Assembly: GCF_000319385.1 (NCBI RefSeq)
Contig: NC_019566.1
Span: forward strand, 1,417,192 to 1,481,191
Length of the DNA stretch: 64,000 nucleotides
Direction of reading: 5' to 3'
Source of the DNA: Candidatus Endolissoclinum faulkneri L2
Lineage (GTDB): Bacteria; Pseudomonadota; Alphaproteobacteria; Thalassobaculales; Thalassobaculaceae
Part shown: in pieces, positions 1 through 11,700 of the stretch
Numbering within the stretch: position 1 is the stretch's first letter
How the letters are laid out: every line of letters begins with the position of its first letter
Notes under the pieces: generated by a model
What the model was told of the DNA's origin: nothing
What the model saw: only the letters and a program-made list of their open reading frames with translations
The model's database searches: none
Position numbers and translations under genes: made by a program

Positions 1-3000
1 GTACTTCAGCCTGCCCACTGCGACGAGATAACAAGACTGGCTTTAGTCCAGCACGCGATAAGACACTTGCTAGCTCACAACCTAAACCACCAAGACCACC
101 ACTAATTACTACTACAGAATCAGACGATAATGGAGAAGACGACTTAGTCGTAATAGATCCAAGATCGTGCAGTATGCGTCTTTCAAGTCTATCGTCTGAC
201 GTAATGCGTAAATCCTCAACGTAGGCAACACTTGGAAAGGTTGGCAATTGAGTATCATTAACTCTGCCAGAAACAAGAGCAAGTCTCCAACCAACATTTT
301 CCACCAATACCGCACGCAAAGCGGCTGCCACTGCTCTAACAAACGGAGCTTCACTATCTCCATCTAATATCGCCATCAAATGAACTATCGGGGCGCTCGG
401 AAGAGCAGATAATCCACGCACAATTAGAGATAGCTTAGCCAAAGCTAATTTGCCGTACTCAATAGCTGGCAACTTCACTATTACGCCCAAGCGTGTCCCA
501 GCAGCCAAGTCCCCTAGACTATCAAGCCAATTATGACTAACTTTGACTATTCGGTCAAGCATCGGTGATCCTCGCTCATCGGCGGAAATCCAACGCGGAG
601 CATGCAAGGTAGTCAAACAAAGTTCGTTATTATTGCCTTCCATTCTTCTCGCTACTAGCTTATCCATCTTTGCTAACACCTGGCCGTTCTCGTTAGCGAT
701 GGTAATGTCAAATAAAGCACCCGAAACATCTCGTCTCAATACTGTTGCAAGCACATGAACTGGGGAACTTTTTTCATCCGTTAACCATACTATACGGCCC
801 AACGCATGAGGCACGTAAAGTCCCGATGGCGAGCCGCTGTTATCCTTTTCGCCGCCCAAACCAACGCCAGCCGCAGCTTGCATGGCTGCATCAATTATAT
901 CAGCTGTTCGACATGTAGCTTGCACATTAGGAGACAAACGGGCCAAAGCCATCCCTTCACCGACATAGATTTGACTTAAAATAGCAAAGCGTTCGCCGTA
1001 AGCTATACCACGTGCCTTAGATATCGAAAGTAAATAGCTACCATCAATTTTAGTACCAGTGAAGTCAGTGGTATCAATCACCTGAGACTGATAAGTGAAA
1101 GAATCAACACGTCCCTCAACAACCAGTACATCTCCTCGATTCATACGAAACTCATCACCGTTCATTACAAGCGTAAGAAGAAGATTATTCCCTTCCACAT
1201 TCACTGGACGATGCCATACTAAATCTGCTAAGCAATGAGGCAGCGATTCATTCTTAGCCATAATGGCTAATCCAATTAACTCCACCATCGCTGCTGCAGG
1301 AAGCATAGGTCGGCCATGTACTCGATGCTGATCAAGTCGCCAATTAGTTGCAGCTAAGATAATCGTTACAGTATTACCATCCACTATCAGTTGCGGATCA
1401 ACTACTGAACTAGCTTGCACCGCTTCGCGACGGATCGGTTGCCAATAACGTTCTCGAGCAAATGGATATCCGGGTAAGGAGACTAAGCGCCAACTATTGC
1501 CTGGGAAACATAGAGTAAAATCAACTATATTTCCAGCTAAATAATCAATCTCGGCATCGCGTAAAATTTTAGGTATGCTCGTAGAAAAATTAGGAATTTC
1601 ATTAGAATAAACCTTATCAGTTACCAGACGTAAAGCTTTAGTCAACTCATCGCGTTTAGCCGCAATAACTACACGCCGACATCGAAAATGCTCGCGTCTC
1701 AACGCTAGTGTATATGCTATATCGCCCAATCGATCATTAGTCTGCTCTATATGAGATGCCAATGCCAAAGCTATCTTATTCAAGGCTTCATTAGTCTTGG
1801 CTGAGATTACAAATATCCATGGACCAGGAATATTATCATCATTTATCACCATCTCTGGTGCTTCCTCCAATACCACGTGAGCATTAGTACCACTAAAACC
1901 AAAGGAACTAACCCCTGCTCGACGACGCCCGCCTATTATACCATCTATACTCCATGGCATGGTTTTTCTAGCAACGACGAGGGGAGAAGAGTCAAAATCA
2001 ATGTGCCTATTGGCTTTTTCAAAGAATAACGAACCTGGAATAGCTCGATTTTCTAATGCAAGCACCGTCTTTATCAATCCAGCTAATCCAGCAGCAGCCA
2101 TGGCATGACCAATATTAGTTTTTACCGAACCGATAGCACAAAAATGTCGTTTAGAAGTTTCCGCCGCAAAGGCATCATTTAACGCCGCAACTTCTATTGG
2201 ATCACCTAATCGAGTACCTGTTCCATGCGCCTCCACAAGAGTTATACTCTCGGCCGAAACATTAGCTTCCTTCCAAACGCGACGCACTAAGGCAGTCTGA
2301 GATGACGCACTTGGAGCGGTAATGCCGCTGGTGCGGCCATCCTGATTAATGCCAGCACCAAGTATTAAAGCGCGAATACGATCGTTATCGTTCTCAGCAT
2401 CAGCGAGACGTTTAAGGATCAAAACACCCACACCTTCTCCCGGTACAAAACCGTTTGCTCGATCATCGAAAGCATAGCAAACCCCATTTGGTGAGGCCAT
2501 ACCAGCATCAGACAAATAAGCTAAAATATCCTCAGACAACAAATTGCAACCAACGCCAGCAACAATCGCTAAATCGCATTGATCAGCAAGTAAACTATCG
2601 CGAGCAAGCGATAAAGCCACTAAAGACGACGAACAACCTGTATCGATTGGAAAAGTTGGACCACGCAAGTCAAGCAAATATGCTAACCGTGCTGATAAAA
2701 TAGCCATAGAGCCGCCGATCGTTTGCATCGCTGGTGTACCAGGAGCTACATAACTATTAGCTGAAGATCCAACAAAAACACCAGTACGACCTCCAACAAT
2801 ACGATCTGGCGATAATCCAGCATCCTCAATAGCATGCCATGCCTCCTCTAACAACAAACGTTGCTGCGGATCCATAGTAAGCGCTTCGGACGGAGTAATT
2901 TTAAAAAAAAGCGGGTCAAACTGATCGAAATCATCAATTAACCCAGCCCAGCGTGCATAAATAGGCGTCGGAGTATCACAACCAACATCAAAAGTTTCAG

Positions 3001-6000
3001 GAATAAAAAAACGTTTGATTGGCCTGATTGCACAATGACCGTCCCGCAAATTATGCCAAAAAACACTTACATCGGGAGCATCAGGAAAACGTCCAGCAAG
3101 ACCAATTATAGCAATTCTTCTATCAAACTTAGGAGAATTAGAGACCAAACTAGGCAAAGGCGTTGAGAATGTCGGGGTATCTGTAGATTGTACAATATCA
3201 CCTGGCTTAGTATCAGGAATAATAGGACCAAGACTTTTTATATGTTTAGATAGTACATCCACCGTTGCATAGCTAAACAAGTCAGTGGAACGCAAAGTTA
3301 CCTGAAAACGCTCAGCTAAACTTTGTGCAATCTGAGGTGATACAATAGAATCAACACCATAATCAGCAAATGGTAACGAATCATCAATACTATCAGCTGC
3401 ACGACCCAATGCTTCCGCCACTACCTGCCGCACAGTATCTTGCAACCCGCTTTCTTTAAAGCTAGTTACACTATCTACCGAAGAAGCAGATACAATAGGC
3501 TTAGATGAAACGGGCGCAACAAAACCAGCGGACTCTACTCCAGCCTTTAAAGAAACAATAACTACCTGAGAAGCATGATTGGGAACATTACCTGGTGCCA
3601 GCTCAGCTATGACATCTAGTCCAGCCTGACTTAGCACTAAGCGCCAGCGTGCTAAATCAAGCAGCGGGCCATCAGCCAAACGCTTTTGAGGATCTTCCGA
3701 ACGCCACCATCCCTCAAGCAATCCAAAAGTTAACGTAGCAAATGTCTCAAGTCGCACATTTTCGTTAAGTATAAGTATTCCGCCAGGACGCAATAATTTC
3801 CACACATGTATCAAAGTATCATCTAGTTTAGTGGTCGCATGTAGCACATTAGAGGCAACAACAACATCAAAACTTTGCTCGATAAAACCCTGTTCTATCG
3901 GATCTTGCTCAATATCAAGCAGCGCACTAGTCAAACTAGGAGTAGAATGAAATTTTTCCCCGTGTCGCACAAATCCAACAGATACATCCGTATAGCAATA
4001 AGATAATCCTTCAACTGCATTACCTAAACGTAATCTAATCGCCTCTGTCGTCGCCCCGGTTCCCGCACCTATCTCCAGTACCGATAAAGAATTAGAGCGG
4101 TTATAAAGACTTGCAACAATTTCGGCAACTAAAACGTTAGCTGCCTTTAATCCAGGTTGATGCTTATAAATCGGCTCGACTTTTGCAACGGATCCCTCAG
4201 GAAATAGGACATCAGTACCTCGTAACTCACCTGACAAAATCTTTGGTAGTGCATCAATACAATCGGCCATTAAAAAAGCTACTGCCTTACTAATTTCGTC
4301 GCAAGCAGCAAACTCCTCTAATCCATCTTTGTCATCAAATATCGTTTCACACCATCGAATATAGCCATTTGAGCATCTCTCTGCCGCACCCGCAGCAATT
4401 AGCAAATTAAGTATCGCATGAGCCAACTTATTTAGCCGAGATGGTGCACCAAACCGAATGATAGCTTGAGTTAAATTTTCTTCTTTACCCGGTAGGCCGA
4501 GCAAGCCATTTTTCTTCATAACACATAGCAAACGTCGATTAGCGATTGATTCAACTGCTACATGACGCTCTAAACTATCGCCTAATAAAGTATTGGCCAA
4601 ATTACTAACTTGATCAATAAAATTAACAGGCTCACCTAATGCTGGATCTAAATGATCTACATCCCCCAGCGCTCGCCAAACAGATGCAGACAGGGAAGCT
4701 GCCACAAGCGGAGTATCGCATTGTAATGACAATGCAGATTCAAAAGCATCAAAAGCAGCATCTTCAGGCATAGGAAATAGCCCATCTTTTCTTACCTGGG
4801 CAAGTAGTTCAGGCCTCCAAGACGGATCAGCCCAAAGCCCCCAGTGCACCACTTGAGTAGTAGCATCAGCTAAAACACTCTCAAATGCACACTGAGCCGC
4901 GTAAACAGCCTGACCAGCAGCACCAGGGAAACCAGCAAAGGCACCAATAGAAGAGACTACTACCAAACGCCCCTCGCCAATTGCCTCAAGAGCAGACTTG
5001 ACGGCCATCCCACCAGTTGTCTTAGCACGCAAACCAGACAGCATGTCCGATTCTGGCATAGCGGATAATCGACCAAAGACTGGATCAACTACTGCCTGAA
5101 TGACTAAATCAATTCCGCCAAGCTTATCTCGCGCTGTGCATAAAGCGATCTCGGCAGCCAAAGAATCAGTCAAATCGATCGATAAACCATATACTTGAAC
5201 ACCCTTCGCTCGTAAAGTTTCCATATAAGCTGCGCGTTCTTTACTAATTTCTTTCCGACCAACAAGAACAATATTTGCTTTCCAGCATTCAGCAATACGA
5301 TTAGCTAAAACACGACCAACACGACCAAAACCACCAAGAATTACAATTCGACGACCAAAATTATCAGCTTTTCGATCAACAATAATTTCCTTTAACCGCT
5401 GTTCAAACCGCTTACCATTAGTCAACACAACCATTTCACCCGATGAAGTGCCTGGCTCAGTCAACAGCAGTTCAATCGCTGTATCGTTATCACAGTCAAT
5501 AGTCCGCACCGTTACCTTATCGATCTCCTTATCTAAAGAGACCTTGGCCAAAGCTATAAGAGCACGACGGACCGGATCGTCTTTAGCACCTGGCGCCAAG
5601 ATCAGGAAATCCAACGGAGCTTCAAGAGTGGTCAAACTACAAGCAATACTACGAATACAGCAAGCACCTCTGTCAAGAGTATTAGAAGAATAATCAGCAG
5701 GAAGATACAAAACAATCCTCCGCACCCCTTCGGTATCCGCAAGCCACTCTGTCACCGCAAGCGAAGCAAGAGCCTGTTTTCGAGTAACAACATTGCCACT
5801 ACAAATAAGACAATCTGATACCCGATCAAGCAAATCACCATTTCCAATAATTAACGTCGGACGTAAATCAATTCCTCCTAGTGCAGAAGTACAATATTCT
5901 TGCCAAACCAATTGCCGTAAACAAACCGAAGGATCTTTTTGCTGAACAACTGGAGTCTGATTTGCAGAATCAATTGCATGGAGCGTCAGACCATTAAGTT

Positions 6001-8746
6001 GCATGGCAATAGTACCATCATCGCCGACGACCGATACATCAACCACTGATTCTACACCGCACGATAATTCATTATTGAAGTAAGCAAGTAAATGCATGGT
6101 TAAAGGCGGGATTGGCATCAAGACCGATAATTCATGCATGCGAACTGGCATACGTGTGCACGTAGCGTCCCCATCTCTCGACGCTACAAGAGCCACTGCT
6201 GACTGTATCGCTGCATCCAACGCTCGCAATCTCGGAAATGAAGAATTGCTTAAATCCACTGACCCGACTGCGGCATTTGGTGCAATACTCAAACGATCAA
6301 AACCTCGATAGGTAGGCCCCAGCCAAACGCCAGGGGCTGGTTCAGAAACTCCACCGTCAATCTTATTCACTGCAGCTGCTTGAATTGCAAGCAATTCGGA
6401 AAATTCAACTCGCTTATTTATCGTATCAGGTGAGCCACTTGCACCAAAGGAAAAAACATTTTCACCGCCTTCCACTGTAGCCAATCCGCTAGACTTACCT
6501 CCTCCATTTAGGATCAGCACGGCACCTTCTTTACCGACTATTACTGGTCTTAGCCAAGCAATTTCATTAATTTTATTACCAAATTGATCGAGCACAATAT
6601 CTAGTAAAGCAGCAGCATGCAAAATTGACTGATTACCAACACGATGGTCTCCGACTTTAGGATCTTCAATAGACAAAGACAAACGCGTTGATTCCGTAGC
6701 ATCCAGTGCAAACGCCCAAAGCGATTCGTGAGCTAAAGGTTGATCCGGTAAATCTAAGCAGATAATTTTATTTCCAAAAAGATTGTTACAAGAATCTATC
6801 CAATTTTCACCACGTTTCAGATAATCCAAGACCACGGGATCAGTACAAATTGACGGTAATTTGTACTGATCCAGCTCCGCTAATACTCCGCACACCTCAT
6901 CCAATGAGGTCACAATAGCACCAGCACGCACTGAGTAATGAGAGCGACGCAGTGCCAATGTTCCAACAAAATCAATCAAAGAAATATTTTTACCCTTAAG
7001 CCAACCCAACAAAGATTTCGCTCTTTTAGCAAGTAAATCAAGGTTTTCAGCAGAAAGCAACAAAGGAAAAGAGCCAGATAGAGAGCTTTCCGAAACAACA
7101 GACGGCCCTTCCGCGATAATTGCATGAGCATTAGTACCAGCTAAACCAAATGAATTAACTCCTGCTCTACGCGTATGGCCTGCTATTCTAGGCCAAACTT
7201 TTTTTGCTGAGGTTACTTTTAAAGGTTTCCCAGACAGATCTATGCGTGGATTTAAATCAGTAAATCCGAAAATAGGAGGAATACTCTCTGCCTTTAATGC
7301 AGCTACAATATTAGCTACGCCAACCAACCCAGCCGCCTCAGAAGCATGCCCCAGAACAGACTTAGCTGAACCAAGGCAAATCGCTGGCAAACCTTTGCTT
7401 CGTTTGCGAAAGGCACCGAATAAACCAGCGATTTCTACCGGATCACCCAATGGAGTACCCGTACCATGCGCCTCAATCACATCAATCGCATCGGCATCAA
7501 GTCCAGCACGATCTAAAGCAGCACAGATAAGATTAGTTTGGGCAGTACTATTCGGAGCTGTAATTCCATTACTACGGCCATCCTGGTTAATAGCCGTAGA
7601 TAGTACCACTGCATCAATGCGGTCACCATCAATCAACGACTGTTCAAAAGGTTTAAGTACTGCAGCAACAACTGCTTCACCAACGACAATGCCATCAGCA
7701 GATGCGTCGAAAGTAGCACATCTCCCTTGCTTCGACTGCATTCCCGCTCGCTTCATCAAAGTCAACGAGATTGGGTTAAGAAACAAACTAACTCCACCAA
7801 CCAGAGCCATATCGCAGTCGCCATTTTTAATGCCTTGTATTGCCAAATCTAAGGCCACAAGAGAAGAGGAACAAGCAGTATCTACAGTTAAAGCTGGCCC
7901 GCCCAAATCCAAATAATAAGATATCCGAGAAGCTAACAAAGCAGTTAGATTACCAGTCATACCCCAAGCATCGCCAGCACCATCATCAGACTCAATAAGC
8001 TGCTCGTACCCGGATGGTGAGGCCCCAACATATACCCCAACCTTTTTTCCGGCGATGCGCGCAGCAGGATAACCAGCATTCTCCAGCGCTAAATAAGCCC
8101 GCTCCAAGAATAATCGCTGCTGCGGGTCAATAGCACTTGCCTCACGTGGTGATAAACCAAACAATTCAGCATCAAATAATTCAATATCTTTAAGAAAACC
8201 ACCCACAAAGGTCGAGTTATCATTACCCAATAATGGACGTACGAGTCTGCGTCGTTGATTTGAAAGAGGGTGCACCAGACTCTCGCAATGCATTAAAGCA
8301 TCCGAAAATGCAGATAGCGAAGAAGTAGAACCAAAGGCACCAGATATGCCAATAATAGCTACGGCTCCTCTGTTGTTGAAGGAGGACTCCTTTTGTGAAG
8401 AGATAATAGTTGGCATAGCATGCTTGTCGATCATTGAAGCAACATGATTAACCAATGCACTGGGATTCGGATGAGCAAATACTGTCTCTACCCCAAGCTT
8501 CAGTCCATAAGCTCTATTAATCTCCTCAATCAATCTAACAGATAGCAAGGAACCAAGACCAAGATCCGCGAAGCTGCGTACAGCTTTCTCAGCATCAATT
8601 TTCTCGCCCAAAACCTTAGAAACAATTCCAAGTAAAACGCTCTTCAAGTCAACTTCATCTACATCTTGCTTTAAATGGATGAAACCATCAGCATCAGTAT
8701 ACTTAGCTTTATCCAACTCTATCCGCCGATCACGATAAGAAATCAT
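1..8746 (-). CDS. trans-AT polyketide synthase, protein C (partial, C-terminus beyond window)
   Basis: Large modular PKS open to the left edge; 2915 codons are visible. Domains by residue: ACP (Ser66, in GLGSL rather than the usual G-x-DS), KS (~126-546, Cys292 in DTACSS, HGTGT and GHASEAAG present), DH (~650-930, His701, Asp ~844), KR (GGFGRVG ~1139), C-methyltransferase (GAGTG ~1561, NVLHAT), ACP (GVDSI ~1799), KS (~1876-2300, Cys2038 in DTGCSS, HGTGT, IGHAMAAAG), DH (~2430-2700, His2474 in HRVHGRPMLP, DAAMQ), and the start of a KR (GGLGGLG ~2880). There is no AT in either module, so extender units must be loaded in trans. The first DH has Asn and His where the motif HxxxGxxxxP has Gly and Pro, so it may be weak or inactive. 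The start codon overlaps the stop of the upstream monooxygenase-KS gene (ATGA), implying translational coupling. The N-terminal ACP probably completes the module begun by that protein. Confidence 0.95.
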   Translation of the reverse strand, partial: MISYRDRRIELDKAKYTDADGFIHLKQDVDEVDLKSVLLGIVSKVLGEKIDAEKAVRSFADLGLGSLLSVRLIEEINRAYGLKLGVETVFAHPNPSALVNHVASMIDKHAMPTIISSQKESSFNNRGAVAIIGISGAFGSTSSLSAFSDALMHCESLVHPLSNQRRRLVRPLLGNDNSTFVGGFLKDIELFDAELFGLSPREASAIDPQQRLFLERAYLALENAGYPAARIAGKKVGVYVGASPSGYEQLIESDDGAGDAWGMTGNLTALLASRISYYLDLGGPALTVDTACSSSLVALDLAIQGIKNGDCDMALVGGVSLFLNPISLTLMKRAGMQSKQGRCATFDASADGIVVGEAVVAAVLKPFEQSLIDGDRIDAVVLSTAINQDGRSNGITAPNSTAQTNLICAALDRAGLDADAIDVIEAHGTGTPLGDPVEIAGLFGAFRKRSKGLPAICLGSAKSVLGHASEAAGLVGVANIVAALKAESIPPIFGFTDLNPRIDLSGKPLKVTSAKKVWPRIAGHTRRAGVNSFGLAGTNAHAIIAEGPSVVSESSLSGSFPLLLSAENLDLLAKRAKSLLGWLKGKNISLIDFVGTLALRRSHYSVRAGAIVTSLDEVCGVLAELDQYKLPSICTDPVVLDYLKRGENWIDSCNNLFGNKIICLDLPDQPLAHESLWAFALDATESTRLSLSIEDPKVGDHRVGNQSILHAAALLDIVLDQFGNKINEIAWLRPVIVGKEGAVLILNGGGKSSGLATVEGGENVFSFGASGSPDTINKRVEFSELLAIQAAAVNKIDGGVSEPAPGVWLGPTYRGFDRLSIAPNAAVGSVDLSNSSFPRLRALDAAIQSAVALVASRDGDATCTRMPVRMHELSVLMPIPPLTMHLLAYFNNELSCGVESVVDVSVVGDDGTIAMQLNGLTLHAIDSANQTPVVQQKDPSVCLRQLVWQEYCTSALGGIDLRPTLIIGNGDLLDRVSDCLICSGNVVTRKQALASLAVTEWLADTEGVRRIVLYLPADYSSNTLDRGACCIRSIACSLTTLEAPLDFLILAPGAKDDPVRRALIALAKVSLDKEIDKVTVRTIDCDNDTAIELLLTEPGTSSGEMVVLTNGKRFEQRLKEIIVDRKADNFGRRIVILGGFGRVGRVLANRIAECWKANIVLVGRKEISKERAAYMETLRAKGVQVYGLSIDLTDSLAAEIALCTARDKLGGIDLVIQAVVDPVFGRLSAMPESDMLSGLRAKTTGGMAVKSALEAIGEGRLVVVSSIGAFAGFPGAAGQAVYAAQCAFESVLADATTQVVHWGLWADPSWRPELLAQVRKDGLFPMPEDAAFDAFESALSLQCDTPLVAASLSASVWRALGDVDHLDPALGEPVNFIDQVSNLANTLLGDSLERHVAVESIANRRLLCVMKKNGLLGLPGKEENLTQAIIRFGAPSRLNKLAHAILNLLIAAGAAERCSNGYIRWCETIFDDKDGLEEFAACDEISKAVAFLMADCIDALPKILSGELRGTDVLFPEGSVAKVEPIYKHQPGLKAANVLVAEIVASLYNRSNSLSVLEIGAGTGATTEAIRLRLGNAVEGLSYCYTDVSVGFVRHGEKFHSTPSLTSALLDIEQDPIEQGFIEQSFDVVVASNVLHATTKLDDTLIHVWKLLRPGGILILNENVRLETFATLTFGLLEGWWRSEDPQKRLADGPLLDLARWRLVLSQAGLDVIAELAPGNVPNHASQVVIVSLKAGVESAGFVAPVSSKPIVSASSVDSVTSFKESGLQDTVRQVVAEALGRAADSIDDSLPFADYGVDSIVSPQIAQSLAERFQVTLRSTDLFSYATVDVLSKHIKSLGPIIPDTKPGDIVQSTDTPTFSTPLPSLVSNSPKFDRRIAIIGLAGRFPDAPDVSVFWHNLRDGHCAIRPIKRFFIPETFDVGCDTPTPIYARWAGLIDDFDQFDPLFFKITPSEALTMDPQQRLLLEEAWHAIEDAGLSPDRIVGGRTGVFVGSSANSYVAPGTPAMQTIGGSMAILSARLAYLLDLRGPTFPIDTGCSSSLVALSLARDSLLADQCDLAIVAGVGCNLLSEDILAYLSDAGMASPNGVCYAFDDRANGFVPGEGVGVLILKRLADAENDNDRIRALILGAGINQDGRTSGITAPSASSQTALVRRVWKEANVSAESITLVEAHGTGTRLGDPIEVAALNDAFAAETSKRHFCAIGSVKTNIGHAMAAAGLAGLIKTVLALENRAIPGSLFFEKANRHIDFDSSPLVVARKTMPWSIDGIIGGRRRAGVSSFGFSGTNAHVVLEEAPEMVINDDNIPGPWIFVISAKTNEALNKIALALASHIEQTNDRLGDIAYTLALRREHFRCRRVVIAAKRDELTKALRLVTDKVYSNEIPNFSTSIPKILRDAEIDYLAGNIVDFTLCFPGNSWRLVSLPGYPFARERYWQPIRREAVQASSVVDPQLIVDGNTVTIILAATNWRLDQHRVHGRPMLPAAAMVELIGLAIMAKNESLPHCLADLVWHRPVNVEGNNLLLTLVMNGDEFRMNRGDVLVVEGRVDSFTYQSQVIDTTDFTGTKIDGSYLLSISKARGIAYGERFAILSQIYVGEGMALARLSPNVQATCRTADIIDAAMQAAAGVGLGGEKDNSGSPSGLYVPHALGRIVWLTDEKSSPVHVLATVLRRDVSGALFDITIANENGQVLAKMDKLVARRMEGNNNELCLTTLHAPRWISADERGSPMLDRIVKVSHNWLDSLGDLAAGTRLGVIVKLPAIEYGKLALAKLSLIVRGLSALPSAPIVHLMAILDGDSEAPFVRAVAAALRAVLVENVGWRLALVSGRVNDTQLPTFPSVAYVEDLRITSDDRLERRILHDLGSITTKSSSPLSSDSVVVISGGLGGLGCELASVLSRAGLKPVLLSRRSGQAEV

Positions 8747-11700
8747 CGCTCTATCCCCATGCTGCTGCGATTCCAATCAACCGGTGGTTTAGCTCCTTCA
8801 TCAAGACGCTCTGCGGTAATAAGTAAATAGCGGATTAATCCTTCACGCAGAGCGGCACCAAAACCGTCCCATGAATACTGCACTTTTGCAACCAAATCGG
8901 CCCCCTCTCCGCTCTCTCCTGCCAACATAGAATCTAGTCCAGGATCAACCAAAAAATTTCCAACCTCGCTACTAGCATCAATTACACGTATAAGCCGAAA
9001 GCCATGCTGTGCAAGAATATCGGCGTATTCAGTTAATGTGCTAGTCCATGAACCCACCTCCGGCAAATGAATTGATTTAGCTGTATCAGCTGCACAATCA
9101 ATTAGTGCCAATTTTCCGCCAGGACGCAATGCTTGGGATAGATTAGCAAATAGACCTTGCTTATCCTCGATATGGTGGCCAACCTCGTAACCAATTGCGA
9201 GATCAAAAAAACCTGGAAACAAATCAGTAGAGCTATTGCGATTAAAAATCTGTACTTTTTCAGACAAACCTGCTGCAATCACGCGAGAATTTGCCATTTG
9301 CGCTTGAGCTGGCGCTATTGTATAACCCACTCCATGCAAGTTCGCGTGCTGAGTAACTAAATCAATCAGATCAGTTGCAAAGCCACACCCTATATCCAAA
9401 ACTCTATGGACTTTTTCGAAGGCGATATCTGCTAGCAACGTTTTGCGCATTTCTAATTGAGCCGATCTCATCATAGCTGCATGCTCCGGATGAGCATTAG
9501 GATCACGCATAGTACGAGTCCAAGAGAAACCCGGTACTACATCAGGCAAAGGTGCTAGAGTGAGATAAATGGGCCCATCACGTCCAGAACCAGCATTAGT
9601 CACATAATCGTAATAGCGCGCTACTTCATCCCTCTTACCGTTGCGTATTGATGCAACAGGTAGACCATCAATCGGAAAGCAAGTCGGCGCAAAAGAATAG
9701 CTAGGCAAACAAACCCTATGAGTTTTGATTGAAAACTTTTTCGGATCAACACCATTAATAATTGCCTTAGCATTAGCGATATGCAAGTCATCATTCGCTA
9801 CAGACGAAGCAATTGCCAAAGGGCCAGCATTATCAGATAATAAACTTGCGAGTTCAGGTAAAGTATTTACGACAGCAACCCAACGCATAGCCATAGGCTC
9901 CCTATTTAGACAAAGGCTACTAGAAACTGCGTAAAGATCCTCGTCTAAATTGCTAAATAACCACTTTGCTAACCTTTGTCGCTGGCGAACCAATCCTGCA
10001 GCATCCCATCCAAAAACAGGGCAAATAACAGGAAGATCTGTCTTTGCTTTAACGAATGACACATCCGGCGCATTTTCAACAACTACATGAGCCGCTACCC
10101 CGCCAAGCCCATACGCATGGGCAGCAGCAGTCCGAAATTGATCATTCCAAATCTCAGTTTTATCTGCTAAACGCAAGCCGCTACCATCCATAGCTAGATC
10201 AGGTGCTGGCGTTTTAAGGGATAATAGGGCAGGACGAAACCCATACTCAACTGACGCTACTGCGGATATCAATCCAGCAATTCCACCACAAGCATCGAGG
10301 GATCCAATAGCTGGCTTTACAGAACCAACTGTCCAATCTACCGCTTTAGCTTTCATCGTAGAAAATGCACTGCGTAACGCAGAAATTTCGCTACGATCTC
10401 CATGAGCTGTGCCAGCACCATGAGCCTCCACGTAACCGGTCTCTTCTGGCGTTAAGCCAGCATCTTTCCAAGCATCAACTACTGTCTTTGCCTGGCTGGT
10501 TGAACTAGGCAAAGTTAGCGAACCTGCTAATCCGCCTGCATGATTAACCGCTGATCCAGCTACCAAAGCGTGTACTCGGTCGCCGTCCCGCTTTGCCATA
10601 TCCCAGCGCTTGAGCACCACAGCAGCTACTCCCTCGCCACGTGCCTGACCAGAAGCAGCGACATCAAAAGCACGACATCTTCCATCCTCCGCCAAGACAC
10701 CAAGAGCAGCAAGCCGAGTGGATTCTACATCAGACAAAAGTAAGCTTACCCCACCCACCACTGCGATATCACATTCCCCGCTGCGTAAAGCGCGCAAGGC
10801 ACGATGCACAGCAACTAATCCACTGGAACAGGCGGTATCTACAGTCTCGCTTGGCCCACGCCAATCAAACACAAAAGAAGTACGATTTGCTACCATAGAA
10901 GCAAGCCCACCTGCAACAGAAAGAGGATCACTGTTAGAAGTGCATCGTTGCAAATAGCTAGTAGAGTACATCGCAACAAAAACACCAATCGATTGGCCGC
11001 GTAAATCACACGGACGTAATCCAGCATCCTCTAGCGCCTGCCAGACGGTCTCTAGGAATAAACGCTGATGTGGATCCATCACAGCCGCCTCCGTGGGAGA
11101 TATTCGGAAAGGAGCTGAATCAAAATATTCTACTAAATCGATAAAACCACCACGAACAAGAGCTGGCTTAGCGGTTGGCCAACGATTAGAAGGTGGTTCC
11201 TTAATTGCTAACTTTTCACTCTTTAAGTTACCGACATAAGTAACAAAATCGGACGCACCAGGAAAACGGCATGCTATGCCCAAAATAGCTGCTTTGTTAT
11301 GATCTGGATATCTGTCTGATACTTTATGTAATTCAAAATCTTTCAGACCCTCTGCTGTCTCAATTAATTTTGATAGTCCTTCCAGGACATGATTGTCTGG
11401 TAATCCAAAGTCAAGTAAGCAGGCTACCTCGTTTACACCAATCTTTTTAACACGAGCTAGCATATCTGTAATTTCCTGTGGAGTACCAATCAAACTGGCA
11501 CTACGCAGGTAGCGCTCAAAGGCGAAATCAGCCATTTGATCACGCTGCCCTCCATCTAATGTCTGTTCTGGAATATTTGTTTTAACGTGCAGATCAAGGG
11601 CAGAGCGGACATAACTAGTCATCGGACCGCGCACTCTTTTCAACAACCTTGAGCGATTCTCGTCAACATATGAGTGAAGCATTAACGTGACATGACCGCC

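Noticed and set aside
7242..7916. 224-codon plus-strand ORF antisense to the PKS
   Set aside because: It lies entirely opposite a clear KS domain; low-complexity Ala/Ser/Pro/Thr composition is typical of the complement of a coding gene. Same for other plus-strand ORFs inside 1-23425.
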